Shown in pieces: positions 17,050 through 26,856 of a stretch of DNA of 64,000 bases. The notes beneath the pieces were generated by a model that saw nothing but the letters and a program-made list of their open reading frames with translations, had not been told where the DNA came from and ran no database searches. Positions within the stretch are counted from its first letter, which is position 1. Every line of letters starts with the position of its first letter. The stretch is from Streptomyces mutabilis (GTDB taxonomy: Bacteria; Actinomycetota; Actinomycetes; Streptomycetales; Streptomycetaceae), in NCBI RefSeq assembly GCF_014649815.1, contig NZ_BMTT01000002.1:372001-436000 (forward strand), read 5' to 3'. Position numbers and translations under genes: made by a program.

Positions 17050-18516
17050 ATGCGGACTGCGTACGGCGTGGAAATGATCAGGACGGCCGAACGGGAGCTG
17101 ATGGCACGGCTCCCCGAGGGGGCGTTGATGCAACGGGCGGCGGCCGGGCTCGCCGCCGCCTGCGCCCAGGTGCTCGGGCGGGTGGCCGGCCGGGTCTACG
17201 GCAGCCGGGTGGTGCTGCTGGTCGGCAGCGGGGACAACGGCGGCGACGCCCTGTACGCCGGGGCCCGCCTGGCCCGGCGGGGAGCGGGGGTGACGGCGGT
17301 GCTGCTCACGCCGGAGCGCGCGCACGGCGGGGGGCTGACGGCGTTGCGCCGGGCGGGCGGGCAGGTCGCGGAGGCCGGCGGCGGGAGTGCCGGTGAGCTG
17401 ATCGGGCGGGCGGACCTGGTCGTCGACGGCATCGTGGGGATCGGCGGCAAGGGCGGACTGCGGGAGGCCGCGGTACCGCTCGCCGACGCGGCGGCGCGGT
17501 CGCGGGCCCCCGTCGTCGCGGTGGACCTGCCGAGCGGGGTCGACGCGGGCACCGGGCAGGTGCGCGGGGCGGCCGTACGGGCCGACCTGACGGTGACGTT
17601 CGGGGCCCACAAGCCGGGGCTGTTGGTCGATCCGGCGCGGGAGTACGCGGGGTCGGTGCGGCTCGTGGACATCGGGCTGCCGCTGCCGAACGACGCGGCC
17701 GAGCTGGAGGCGTTGCAGCACGCGGACGTGGCGCGGCTGCTGCCGGTGCCGGGTGTGGAGAGCGACAAGTACCGGCGGGGAGTCGTGGGCATCGCCGCCG
17801 GGTCGGCGCGTTACCCGGGCGCGGCCGTGCTCGCCGTCGCCGGGGCGCTGCGGGGCGGGGCCGGGGCGGTGCGGTACGTCGGTCCGGCCGGGGACGCGGT
17901 GCTCGCCCGTTATCCCGAGACGCTCGTGTCGGACCAGGGCCCGAAGCGGGCGGGGCGCGTGCAGGCGTGGGTCGTCGGGCCGGGGGCCGGTGACGACGCC
18001 GGGACCGTGGCCGAGGTGCTGGCCGCGGAGGTGCCGGTGCTGATCGACGCGGACGGGCTGCGGCTGGCGGACGCCGGGACGGTGCGGCGACGTACGGCAC
18101 CGACGCTGATGACGCCGCACGCCGGGGAGGCGGCGGCACTGCTCGGGGTGGCCCGCGAGGAGGTCGAGGGGGCGCGGCTGGCCTCGGCGCGGGAGTTGGC
18201 GGGGCGGTACGGGGCGACGGTGCTGCTGAAGGGGTCGACGACGGTGGTGGCCGGGGCGGAGGGAGGGCCGGTGCGGGTCAACTCGACGGGGACGTCGTGG
18301 CTCGCGACTGCGGGGAGCGGGGACGTACTGTCCGGGCTCGCGGGGTCGCTGCTGGCGGCGGGGCTGTCGACGCGGGACGCGGGGAGTGCCGGGGCGTATC
18401 TGCACGGGCTGGCGGGGCGGTTCGCGGCGGACGGGGCGCCGGTGGGGGCGCACGAGGTCGCGGAGGCGGTGGGGCGGGCGTGGCGGGATGTGCGGGGGTT
18501 CGAGCCTGGGGGGTGA
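17050..18516 (+). CDS. nnr: Bifunctional NAD(P)HX epimerase / ADP-dependent dehydratase
   Basis: 488 aa. The N-terminal YjeF-type epimerase domain (about 1-215; VVLLVGSGDNGGDALYAGARLARRG, VAVDLPSGVDAGTG) is fused to a C-terminal ribokinase-like dehydratase (about 230-485; LMTPHAGEAAALLG, VLLKGSTTVV, SGDVLSGLAGSLLAAG). It repairs hydrated NADH/NADPH. Start ATG 17050. Alr and acpS neighbours match the usual actinobacterial order. Confidence 0.95.
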   Translation: MRTAYGVEMIRTAERELMARLPEGALMQRAAAGLAAACAQVLGRVAGRVYGSRVVLLVGSGDNGGDALYAGARLARRGAGVTAVLLTPERAHGGGLTALRRAGGQVAEAGGGSAGELIGRADLVVDGIVGIGGKGGLREAAVPLADAAARSRAPVVAVDLPSGVDAGTGQVRGAAVRADLTVTFGAHKPGLLVDPAREYAGSVRLVDIGLPLPNDAAELEALQHADVARLLPVPGVESDKYRRGVVGIAAGSARYPGAAVLAVAGALRGGAGAVRYVGPAGDAVLARYPETLVSDQGPKRAGRVQAWVVGPGAGDDAGTVAEVLAAEVPVLIDADGLRLADAGTVRRRTAPTLMTPHAGEAAALLGVAREEVEGARLASARELAGRYGATVLLKGSTTVVAGAEGGPVRVNSTGTSWLATAGSGDVLSGLAGSLLAAGLSTRDAGSAGAYLHGLAGRFAADGAPVGAHEVAEAVGRAWRDVRGFEPGG

Positions 18517-18636
18517 GCGGGGGCTCGGTGCCGGGCGGGCGTTGAGTGGGCGACCGCCCGCGCCTTCGGGAGCCACGGCAGTCACGGCAGGAACCGGAGC
18601 TACGGCACCCCAGGGGCGCATGGTCACTGTTCAGCC

Positions 18637-19163
18637 ATGACGCCTGACCCCGTCTCAGCCTTCTCGCACATCGACTCGCTGCCCAGAGCCGAGTTCGCGT
18701 TCCCCGGCCCCCTGCGCGACCAGCTCGTGGCGGCGATCCTCGACGGGTCCGAGACTTCCACGACCGGCCTCGTCGTCGAGTACGAGCGGGACGGGAGCCG
18801 TTGCCCGAGGTGGGGCATCGGTCGGTGGTCGTCGACTCGGACGATCGGCCGGCCGCCGGCATCGAGGTGACCGAGGTCCGCGTCGTCCCGCCGGGCCGGG
18901 TGGACCTCGTCCACGCGGTGGACGAGGGCGAGGGGTACACCGGCGTGACCGAATGGCGGGCCGGGCACGGGCGGTTCCGGCACCGCGCGGAGATCCGCGC
19001 CGCCCTGGACGACCCCGGGTTCGCGGTGGACGACGAGACGCAGGCGGTGCTGGAGCGCTTACGTCTCGTCGCCGACCTGCGTCACGCGGACCGGTGGGTC
19101 ACTCCACCGTCACCGACTTCGCGAGGTTCCGCGGCTGGTCCACCTCGTTGCCGCGGGCCGTAG
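18637..19163 (+). pseudogene. ASCH-domain protein, frameshifted
   Basis: The frame from ATG 18637 encodes MTPDPVSAFSHIDSLPRAEF...TTGLVVEYERDG and then loses sense at about 18793-18795. The next frame continues with EPLPEVGHRSVVVDSDDRP...VDEGEGYTGVTEWRAGH, the conserved ASCH part (possible RNA-binding). One base appears missing after the GAC codon at 18790. The second frame runs to a stop at 19161-19163, past the glmS stop at 19099 on the other strand. Either a true pseudogene or a sequencing error. Confidence 0.8.
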
Positions 19164-20946
19164 CCAGCTCGCAGGCGAAGACCTGGAGCGGGACCGTCGC
19201 CACCAGCGGCTGGAGGAGCGTCGGCGTGGCCGGGACGCGGACGAGGTGGTCGGCGTAGGGCACGACCGCCTCGTCGCCCTCCTCGGCGATGACGATGGTG
19301 CGGGCGCCCCGGGCCCGGATCTCCTGGATGTTGGACACGATCTTGTCGTGGATGACCGAGCGCCCGCGCGGGGACGGCACGACCACGACGACCGGCAGGT
19401 CCTCCTCGATCAGCGCGATCGGCCCGTGCTTCAGCTCGCCCGCCGCGAAGCCCTCGGCGTGCATGTACGCCAACTCCTTGAGCTTGAGGGCACCTTCGAG
19501 GGCGACCGGGTGGCCGACGTGCCGGCCCAGGAACAGCACCGTGTTCTTGTGGGCCAGGGAGCGCGCCAGTTCCCGCACCGGCTCCATGGTCTCCAGGACC
19601 TGCTCGACGGCGCCGGAGATCCGGGACAGGTCGCGGACGACGTCACGGATCTCGTCCCCGTACTTCGTGCCCCGCACCTGTCCGAGGTAGAGGGCGACCA
19701 GGTAGCAGGCGACCAGTTGGGTGAGGAAGGCCTTGGTGGAGGCGACCGCGACCTCGGGGCCGGCGTGCGTGTAGAGGACGGCGTCGGACTCGCGGGGGAT
19801 GGTCGAGCCGTTGGTGTTGCAGATGGCGAGCACCTTGGCGCCCTGTTCGCGGGCGTGGCGCAGGGCCATGAGGGTGTCCATCGTCTCGCCGGACTGGGAG
19901 ATCGCGACGACCAGGGTCTGCTGGTCCAGGATCGGGTCCCGGTAGCGGAACTCGCTGGCCAGCTCCACCTCGCAGGGGACGCGCGTCCAGTGCTCGATGG
20001 CGTACTTGGCGATCAGCCCGGCGTGGAAGGCCGTGCCGCACGCGACGATGACGACCTTGCCGACCTCCCGGAGCACCCCGGCGGGGATGCGCACCTCGTC
20101 CAGGCTCAGCGTGCCGGAGCCGTCGATGCGGCCGAGCAGGGTGTCGGCGACCGCCTTCGGCTGCTCGGCGATCTCCTTGAGCATGAAGTAGTCGTAGCCG
20201 GCCTTCTCGGCGGCCGAGGCGTCCCAGTCGACGTGGTAGGAGCGCACGTCCGCCGGGGTGCCGTCGAAGCCGGTGACCGTGACGCCGTCCCGGCGCAGCT
20301 CCACGACCTGGTCCTGGCCCAGCTCGATGGCGTCCCGGGTGTGCGCGATGAAGGCGGCCACGTCCGAGGCGAGGAAGGACTCGCCCTCCCCGACGCCCAC
20401 CACGAGCGGCGAGTTGCGGCGCGCGCCCACGACCACGTCCGGCTGGTCCGCGTGCACCGCGACCAGCGTGAACGCGCCCTCCAGGCGCCGGCACACCAGC
20501 CGCATCGCCTCGGCGAGGTCGGCGCAGGCGGAGAACTCCTCGGCGAGCAGGTGGGCGACGACCTCGGTGTCGGTCTCGGAGGCCAGCGTGTGGCCGCGCT
20601 CCTCCAGCTCGGTCCGCAGCGACGCGAAGTTCTCGATGATGCCGTTGTGGACCACGGCCACCCGGCCCGCGTTGTCGAGGTGCGGGTGGGCGTTGGCGTC
20701 GGTCGGCGCGCCGTGCGTGGCCCAGCGGGTGTGACCGATGCCGGTCACGGCGCTCGGCAGTGGTCGCTCGGCCAGTTCCTTGTCCAGGTTGACGAGCTTC
20801 CCGGCGCGCTTGGCGGTGGCGAGGCCACCGTCCGCGAGCACGGCGACGCCCGCCGAGTCGTATCCCCGGTACTCGAGTCGCTTCAGCCCGGCCATCACGA
20901 CGTCGAGCGCCGACTGAGACCCCACGTATCCCACGATTCCACACAT
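19099..20946 (-). CDS. glmS: Glutamine--fructose-6-phosphate aminotransferase (isomerizing)
   Basis: 615 aa. Makes glucosamine-6-phosphate for peptidoglycan. The N-terminal class II glutaminase starts MCGIVGYVG with nucleophile Cys2. Two SIS domains (about 290-420 and 465-600) hold ISQSGETMDTL, VASTKAFLTQ and ELKHGPIALIEE. It ends in NLAKSVTVE, the invariant C-terminal tail. ATG 20946. No glmS ribozyme is seen. Confidence 0.97.
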   Translation of the reverse strand: MCGIVGYVGSQSALDVVMAGLKRLEYRGYDSAGVAVLADGGLATAKRAGKLVNLDKELAERPLPSAVTGIGHTRWATHGAPTDANAHPHLDNAGRVAVVHNGIIENFASLRTELEERGHTLASETDTEVVAHLLAEEFSACADLAEAMRLVCRRLEGAFTLVAVHADQPDVVVGARRNSPLVVGVGEGESFLASDVAAFIAHTRDAIELGQDQVVELRRDGVTVTGFDGTPADVRSYHVDWDASAAEKAGYDYFMLKEIAEQPKAVADTLLGRIDGSGTLSLDEVRIPAGVLREVGKVVIVACGTAFHAGLIAKYAIEHWTRVPCEVELASEFRYRDPILDQQTLVVAISQSGETMDTLMALRHAREQGAKVLAICNTNGSTIPRESDAVLYTHAGPEVAVASTKAFLTQLVACYLVALYLGQVRGTKYGDEIRDVVRDLSRISGAVEQVLETMEPVRELARSLAHKNTVLFLGRHVGHPVALEGALKLKELAYMHAEGFAAGELKHGPIALIEEDLPVVVVVPSPRGRSVIHDKIVSNIQEIRARGARTIVIAEEGDEAVVPYADHLVRVPATPTLLQPLVATVPLQVFACELATARGNEVDQPRNLAKSVTVE

Positions 20947-21046
20947 GACCGGCAGCCTACGATCAGATTCGATCGCGAACCGGCCTTCTCGTGCCCGAAA
21001 TCAGAAATTCCCACCGGGGTACGAACGCCTCCGACGGACCCCGGCG

Positions 21047-21794
21047 TCAGCCGAGCTTGGCGATCTGCGTGTCGATGACGGCCGCGGGGACCTCGAAGTC
21101 CGCGCCGGTCGCCATGGAGGAGAGGTCGGCGGCGCCGAAGGAAGCGATCGTGGCGCCCTTGCGGAACACGACGACCTTCATGAGCGCGTTGGCGTCCTTG
21201 CCGATGTCCACCCCGAGGGTGACCGCGAGGCCCTTGGGAGCGGCGGTCGTGGTGACTTCGGCGACCCGCTGCTTGCCGCTGCCCACGCTCGCGGCGAAGC
21301 CGCCGGCGCACTGCTCGACGGCGGCCTTCAGCTCCGTCAGTGCCCGCTCGGCGCCACCGTCCGCGTAGGGGACGACGTTCAGCCTGGCCCAGACCGCGGT
21401 GGCCCGGGGCGAGCCGGCGGCGGACGTGAAGCGCTCCTGGACGGGCCAGACGGAGACGCAGTCCGAGGGTGGGCGAGCGGCGCACATACCTTGCCGTCCG
21501 TCGAGACCTGGTCCTCGGCGACGTCCTCGTCCGCCGGGATATCGGTGGCGACCTCACCGTTCTCGACGTCCGCCCGGTCCAGGGGTCCTTCTCCAGCTCG
21601 GCGACGGTCAGCGCGTGACCCGCCGGGGCGTTGTCTGCGGCCTCGTCCCGACCCGCCGGCGCGGACCGGTCCGCCTCGGCCTTGTCGTCCCCGGCCGCAC
21701 CGTCGTCGTCGGACGATCCGCCACAGGCGGTGACGAACAGGGGCAGGGCGGCGGAGGTCGCCAGAGCGGTGCGGCGGACAGCGGTCGACCTCAC
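21047..21794 (-). pseudogene. Lipoprotein gene with two frameshifts
   Basis: From GTG 21794 the first frame gives a lipoprotein signal (LPLFVTACGG) and reads to AELEKD. Sense then moves to a second frame near 21588 (DRADVENGEVATDIPADEDVAEDQVSTDGKVCAP) and to a third near 21478 (SDCVSVWPVQERFTSAAGSP...AAVIDTQIAKLG). Each change equals one missing base. The joined product would be a roughly 245-aa secreted lipoprotein of unknown role. Genuine decay or assembly error cannot be separated from sequence alone. Confidence 0.8.
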
Positions 21795-22001
21795 GTCGGC
21801 ACTCGTTCATCGGGGACGATGCCGGATTGCAGACGCTTCCCGCTCGGGGTTGGGCACGCTGCACACGGCAATCGCCCTCATGATCGATAATCGGCTACCC
21901 GTACCCGTCCGTAACTTCTTCGGTGCCGTCGGCCACGAACGGACCGGCCGACGTGACACACCCCACCTGCCGCCGTGTTCGAACTCCGTTAACAATGGAC
22001 T

Positions 22002-22991
22002 GTGATCTCTCCGGTCCCCTCGATGCCCCGGAGCGCCCACCGGCAACGGCCGGAGGCGACTCCCTACGTCGACCTCACCCGCCCCGAGTGGAGCGCGCTG
22101 CGCGACAAGACGCCGCTGCCGCTGACCGCCGAGGAGGTGGAGAAGCTGCGCGGTCTCGGCGACGTCATCGACCTCGACGAGGTGCGGGACATCTACCTCC
22201 CGCTGTCCCGGCTGCTCAACCTCTACGTCGGCGCCACCGACGGCCTGCGCGGCGCGCTCAACACCTTCCTCGGCGAGCAGGGCTCCCAGTCCGGCACCCC
22301 CTTCGTCATAGGGGTCGCCGGCTCGGTCGCCGTCGGCAAGTCCACCGTCGCCCGCCTGCTCCAGGCGCTGCTCTCCCGCTGGCCCGAGCACCCGCGCGTG
22401 GAACTGGTCACGACCGACGGCTTCCTGCTGCCCACGAAGGAGCTGGAGGCCCGCGGCCTGATGTCGCGGAAAGGTTTCCCCGAGTCCTACGACCGCCGGG
22501 CCCTGACCCGTTTCGTAGCCGACATCAAGGCGGGCAAGGCCGAGGTGACCGCCCCCGTCTACTCCCACCTCATCTACGACATCGTCCCGGACCAGAGGCT
22601 CGTCGTCCGCCGCCCCGACATCCTGATCGTCGAGGGCCTGAACGTCCTCCAGCCCGCGCTGCCCGGCAAGGACGGCCGCACGAGGGTCGGACTCGCCGAC
22701 TACTTCGACTTCAGCGTGTACGTCGACGCCCGGACCGAGGACATCGAGCACTGGTACCTCAGCCGCTTCCGCAAGCTGCGCGAGACCGCCTTCCAGAACC
22801 CGTCCTCGTACTTCCGCAAGTACACCCAGGTGTCGGAGGAGGAGGCCCTCGACTACGCCCGCACCACCTGGCGCACCATCAACAAGCCCAACCTGGTGGA
22901 GAACGTGGCGCCCACCCGCGGCCGGGCCACCCTGATCCTGCGCAAGGGCCCCGACCACAAGGTGCAGCGGCTCAGCCTGCGCAAACTGTGA
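22002..22991 (+). CDS. coaA: Type I pantothenate kinase
   Basis: 329 aa; first step of CoA synthesis. P-loop [12 protein letters not shown] at 104-115; [30 protein letters not shown] and IVEGLNVLQ are typical of bacterial CoaA. GTG 22002 is chosen; the N-terminal 20 residues are poorly conserved and ATG 22023 is possible. It stands alone between the two disrupted genes. Confidence 0.96.
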   Translation: MISPVPSMPRSAHRQRPEATPYVDLTRPEWSALRDKTPLPLTAEEVEKLRGLGDVIDLDEVRDIYLPLSRLLNLYVGATDGLRGALNTFLGEQGSQSGTPFVIGVAGSVAVGKSTVARLLQALLSRWPEHPRVELVTTDGFLLPTKELEARGLMSRKGFPESYDRRALTRFVADIKAGKAEVTAPVYSHLIYDIVPDQRLVVRRPDILIVEGLNVLQPALPGKDGRTRVGLADYFDFSVYVDARTEDIEHWYLSRFRKLRETAFQNPSSYFRKYTQVSEEEALDYARTTWRTINKPNLVENVAPTRGRATLILRKGPDHKVQRLSLRKL

Positions 22992-23022
22992 CGGCTCCGG
23001 TCCCAGCCGGTACAAATACCGG

Positions 23023-23965
23023 ATGCTGCGTCTGCGCCTGATCACCCCGGCCGACCGCACCGACGAGGTGGTCCGCTTGGTCGAGGGGACGGTCGGCACC
23101 ACCCATCTGGTCGTCCTGCCGGGCGCAGCCCGCGATCCGCAGGGCCACGTCGTCATGTGCGACGTCGCCCGGGAGGCGGGCGACGCGCTCATCGACCGGC
23201 TCCGGTCACTGGGCATCGACAGCTGCGGCGCCATCACCGCGGAGAACATCGACCTGTCACTGTCCGAGCGAGCCGACAAGGCCGCGAAGGACGCGCCGGG
23301 CGAGCCCGCCGACGCGGTGCTGTGGGAGCAGTTGGAGGAGGCGACGCACGGAGGAGTCGACCCTTTCCGTCACCTACATCGCCTTCATCACGCTCGCCAC
23401 GATGATCGCGGCCTGCGGTGTGGTGCTCGACAACGCGATCCTGATCGTGGGCGCGATGGCGGTCGGCCCGGAGTTCGGCCCGCTGGCCGGCATCTGCACG
23501 GCGATCGTGCAGCGTGCCCCGCGCCTCGCCCTGCACTCACTCGTGGCGCTCCTGGTGGGCTTCGCGGTGGCGATGGCCGTGACGGTGGGCTTCAGCCTCT
23601 TCATGGACGCCGTGAACCTGTTCAGCAAGGCACAGTTGCGGGCGGAGCGACCCAACACCGGGTTCGTGTACGCCCCCGACTGGTTCCCCTTCGTGGTGGC
23701 GGTCCTCGCCGGCATCGCGGGGACGCTGTCGCTGACGTCGGCGAAGTCCGGCGCCCTGGTGGGCGTCGCCATCTCCGTCACCACGGTCCCGGCCGCCGCG
23801 AACGCGGCCGTGGCCCTCTTCTACGACGACGCCTACCAGGCCTGGCGCTCGACCGAGCAGCTACTGCTCAACCTCGTCGCCCTCATCCTGGCCGGCACAC
23901 TGACGCTCCTGGCCCAGAAGGGCTTGTGGACGACCCAACGACGCCGGATGACGAAACCCACCTAG
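23023..23965 (+). pseudogene. DUF389 membrane protein, frameshifted
   Basis: Frame one from ATG 23023 carries the DUF389 N-terminal regulatory part (LRLITPADRTDEVVRLVEGTVGTTHLVVLPGAA...VLWEQLEEATH). At about 23349-23352 the frame changes, and the second frame continues EESTLSVTYIAFITLATMIAACGVVLDNAILIVGAMAVGPEFGPL through several membrane helices to the stop at 23965. The change equals one extra base (GGAGGAG run). Broken unless corrected by slippage or a read error. Confidence 0.85.
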
Positions 23966-24077
23966 GGCAGCGAGGCTCTGCTGGTCAGCGGCTCCGCCGC
24001 GTGGGCGCGACGAGCCGCCACGAAACCCGCGGCCCGCGTCACGCAGAACCTCCCGCCACCGATCCCGGCCCGAGGAA

Positions 24078-25436
24078 CTACCCCAGTGCCGACTTCACCG
24101 CATCCGCCAGCCGCCCGGCAACAGACCGAGCCTGCTCGATATCGGCCGCTTCCACCATCACCCGCACCAGCGGCTCGGTCCCCGAGGGCCGCAGCAGTAC
24201 CCGTCCGGTGCTCCCGAGCTCCTGCTCGGCCTCCGCGACCGCGGTCGCCAGCTCGGCGGAGCTCGTCACCCGGGACTTGTCCACGTCCGGCACATTGATC
24301 AGCACCTGCGGCAGCCGCTCCATGACGGACGCCAGGTCCTGGAGCGTACGGCCCGTCTGCGCGACCCGCGCCGCCAGCATCAGGCCGGTCAGCGTGCCGT
24401 CGCCGGTGGTCGCGTGGTCGAGGATGATCACGTGGCCGGACTGCTCGCCACCGAGGGCGTAGCCGTGCTCCTTCATCTCCTCCAGGACGTACCGGTCGCC
24501 GACGCCGGTCTGCGCGAACCGGATGCCCTCGCGCTCCATGGCCAGCTTGAAGCCCAGGTTGGACATGACGGTCGCGACGACGGTGTCGGACCGCAGCGCG
24601 TCCCGCTCCCGCATCGCCAGCGCCAGCACGGCCAGGATCTGGTCGCCGTCCACCTCCGCGCCGGTGTGGTCCACGGCCAGGCAGCGGTCGGCGTCACCGT
24701 CGTGGGCGATGCCCAGGTCGGCGCCGTGCTCGACGACGGCGGCCTTGAGCAGGTCGAGGTGGGTGGAGCCGCAGCCGTCGTTGATGTTGAGGCCGTCCGG
24801 CACGGCACCGATGGTGACGACCTCGGCCCCGGCCCGCGCGAACGCCTCGGGCGAGACCCGGTGGGCGGCGCCGTGCGCCTCGTCGAGGACGATCTTCAGC
24901 CCGTCGAGGCGGTTGGGCAGGACGCCGACGAGGTGCGCGACGTACTGGTCGAGCCCCTGGTCGTAGTCGCGGACGCGGCCGACGCCGGCGCCGGTCGGGC
25001 GGTCCCAGGGGGCGCCGGTGCGGTGCTCGGCGTAGACGGACTCGATGCGGTCCTCCAGCTCGTCGGCGAGCTTGTGGCCGCCGCGGGCGAAGAACTTGAT
25101 GCCGTTGTCGGGCATGGCGTTGTGGCTCGCGGAGAGCATCACGCCGAGGTCGGCGCCGAGCGCGCCGGTCAGGTGGGCGACCGCGGGCGTCGGCAGCACG
25201 CCGACGCGCAGCACGTCCACGCCGGCGCTGGCCAGGCCCGCGACCACGGCGGCCTCCAGGAACTCCCCGGAGGCGCGCGGGTCCCGCCCGACCACGGCGG
25301 TCGGCCGGTGTCCGGCGAAGGTGCCCGCCTCGGCCAGTACGTGCGCCGCGGCGACGGAGAGTCCGAGCGCCAGCTCGGCCGTCAGATCCGCGTTGGCGAC
25401 GCCGCGCACGCCGTCCGTGCCGAAGAGTCGTCCCAC
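24078..25436 (-). CDS. glmM: Phosphoglucosamine mutase
   Basis: 452 aa; converts glucosamine-6-P to glucosamine-1-P, downstream of GlmS. Phosphoserine loop [12 protein letters not shown] with Ser103/104, metal loop DGDADRC, sugar-binding GGEQSGHVI, phosphate-binding [15 protein letters not shown] 25436 starts [12 protein letters not shown] and is preceded by AGGAGG at 4-nt spacing. It lies downstream of rpsI, as in many actinobacteria, but a strong terminator separates them. Confidence 0.97.
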   Translation of the reverse strand: MGRLFGTDGVRGVANADLTAELALGLSVAAAHVLAEAGTFAGHRPTAVVGRDPRASGEFLEAAVVAGLASAGVDVLRVGVLPTPAVAHLTGALGADLGVMLSASHNAMPDNGIKFFARGGHKLADELEDRIESVYAEHRTGAPWDRPTGAGVGRVRDYDQGLDQYVAHLVGVLPNRLDGLKIVLDEAHGAAHRVSPEAFARAGAEVVTIGAVPDGLNINDGCGSTHLDLLKAAVVEHGADLGIAHDGDADRCLAVDHTGAEVDGDQILAVLALAMRERDALRSDTVVATVMSNLGFKLAMEREGIRFAQTGVGDRYVLEEMKEHGYALGGEQSGHVIILDHATTGDGTLTGLMLAARVAQTGRTLQDLASVMERLPQVLINVPDVDKSRVTSSAELATAVAEAEQELGSTGRVLLRPSGTEPLVRVMVEAADIEQARSVAGRLADAVKSALG

Positions 25437-25585
25437 TTGTCCTCCTGAGGAAGCGTCACGGACGGGAGCGCTGCCGGTACGGCCCACGCAGTCGGCTCCC
25501 GTCGCCCCGGGCGCACCGCCCGGTAATCCGATCACACGAGCCTTAGAACGTCTTGTGCCGTTATACGCCCAACGGCGGGGATAAA

Positions 25586-25627
25586 CGAATGCCCCGGCAG
25601 CACAGTGGCGTGCCGCCGGGGCGTTCG
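25586..25627 (-). terminator. Terminator after rpsI
   Basis: Stem of about 17 pairs, GAAtGCCCCGGCaGCAC with GTGCcGCCGGGGCgTTC, 6-nt loop, followed on the minus strand by TTTATCC. It starts 20 bp past the rpsI stop. Confidence 0.85.
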
Positions 25628-25646
25628 GAGTACAGGCAGGCGCGAC

Positions 25647-26159
25647 TTAGCGCTTGCTGTACTGCGGAGCCTTGCGGGCCTTCTTCAGACCGGCCTTCTT
25701 GCGCTCGACCGCACGGTCGTCGCGCTTGAGGAAGCCGGCCTTCTTGAGCGGGCCGCGGTTGTTGTCGACGTCGGCCTCGTTCAGGGCGCGGGCGACACCG
25801 AGACGGAGCGCACCGGCCTGACCGGAGACACCGCCACCGGCGATGCGGGCGATGACGTCGTAACGGTCGTCCAGCTCGAGCACCTTGAAGGGCTCGTTGA
25901 CTTCCTGCTGGTGCACCTTGTTCGGGAAGTAGTCCTCGAGGGTGCGGCCGTTGATCTTCCACTTGCCGGTGCCCGGGACGATCCGGACACGGGCGATGGC
26001 GTTCTTGCGACGGCCCAGGCCGGCGGCCGGCTGGGGCTCGCCGAAGGCGGAGGCCATGGACTCCGAGGTGTACTCGCCCTCGACGGGGACCTCGGACTCG
26101 GTGGTGTAGCTGTCGATGTCGATCTCTTCGAGCGGCTGCTCGGCAGTGGTCTCGGCCAC
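25647..26159 (-). CDS. rpsI: 30S ribosomal protein S9
   Basis: 170 aa. Conserved body begins at [13 protein letters not shown] (about 48) after an acidic 45-residue N-terminal extension common in actinobacteria. The C-terminus KAPQYSKR supplies the SKR end that contacts P-site tRNA. GTG 26159; 42 bp behind rplM. Confidence 0.97.
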   Translation of the reverse strand: MAETTAEQPLEEIDIDSYTTESEVPVEGEYTSESMASAFGEPQPAAGLGRRKNAIARVRIVPGTGKWKINGRTLEDYFPNKVHQQEVNEPFKVLELDDRYDVIARIAGGGVSGQAGALRLGVARALNEADVDNNRGPLKKAGFLKRDDRAVERKKAGLKKARKAPQYSKR

Positions 26160-26201
26160 GATGCTCCTCAGATTCTCTTCAGTCTTAGGGGGTGGCCGGA
26201 C

Positions 26202-26645
26202 TTACTGCGCGACCTGGGTGATCTCGAACGGCTGCGGCTGCTGCGCGCCGTGCGGGTGCTGGTCACCCTTGTAGACCTTCAGCTTCGAGAGCATCTGACG
26301 GCCCAGGGAGTTCTTGGGGAGCATGCCCTTGATGGCCTTCTCCACGGCCTTCTCCGGGTTCTTGTCCAGCAGCTCGTCGTAGCGCACCGAGCGCAGACCG
26401 CCCGGGTAGCCGGAGTGGCGGTACGCCATCTTCTGGGTCCGCTTGTTGCCGGAGAGGTGCACCTTGTCGGCGTTGATGATGATGACGAAGTCACCAGCGT
26501 CGACGTGCGGCGCGTAGATCGGCTTGTGCTTGCCACGCAGCAGGGTGGCGGCGGTCGTGGCGAGACGACCCAGGACGACGTCCTGAGCGTCGATGACGTG
26601 CCACTGGCGCGTCACATCGCCGGGCTTGGGGCTGTACGTACGCAC
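26202..26645 (-). CDS. rplM: 50S ribosomal protein L13
   Basis: 147 aa. [49 protein letters not shown] 26645. First gene of rplM-rpsI; a good promoter lies 180-210 bp upstream at the end of the GT87 gene. Confidence 0.97.
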   Translation of the reverse strand: MRTYSPKPGDVTRQWHVIDAQDVVLGRLATTAATLLRGKHKPIYAPHVDAGDFVIIINADKVHLSGNKRTQKMAYRHSGYPGGLRSVRYDELLDKNPEKAVEKAIKGMLPKNSLGRQMLSKLKVYKGDQHPHGAQQPQPFEITQVAQ

Positions 26646-26826
26646 GGTTCGTAGCCTTCGCTTCTTCAGTGAATGGTCCTGACAAGGTCACCGAAGACGA
26701 TCACGACAGCCCTGACCGCACCGCGGTGACGCAAACCGCGTGCTGGTCGCTGGTCATCGGTCCCGGTGGACCGGTGTAAGGGCCCCTCACGTGAGAATGA
26801 GCAAGCCAATACACATACGACTGTGC

Positions 26827-26856
26827 AGCGTACCCGGGGTGGCGCAGCCTGGTCAA
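26827..26856 (-). promoter_or_regulatory. rplM-rpsI promoter
   Basis: Minus-strand TTGACC, 18-nt spacer, TACGCT. Matches the vegetative consensus well. The -35 overlaps the stop codon of the preceding GT87 gene. Predicted leader about 175 nt. Confidence 0.65.

Noticed and set aside
20947-21046. glmS ribozyme upstream of glmS
   Set aside because: Only about 100 bp separate the start from the neighbouring gene, and no ribozyme core is visible; this class is not expected in actinobacteria.
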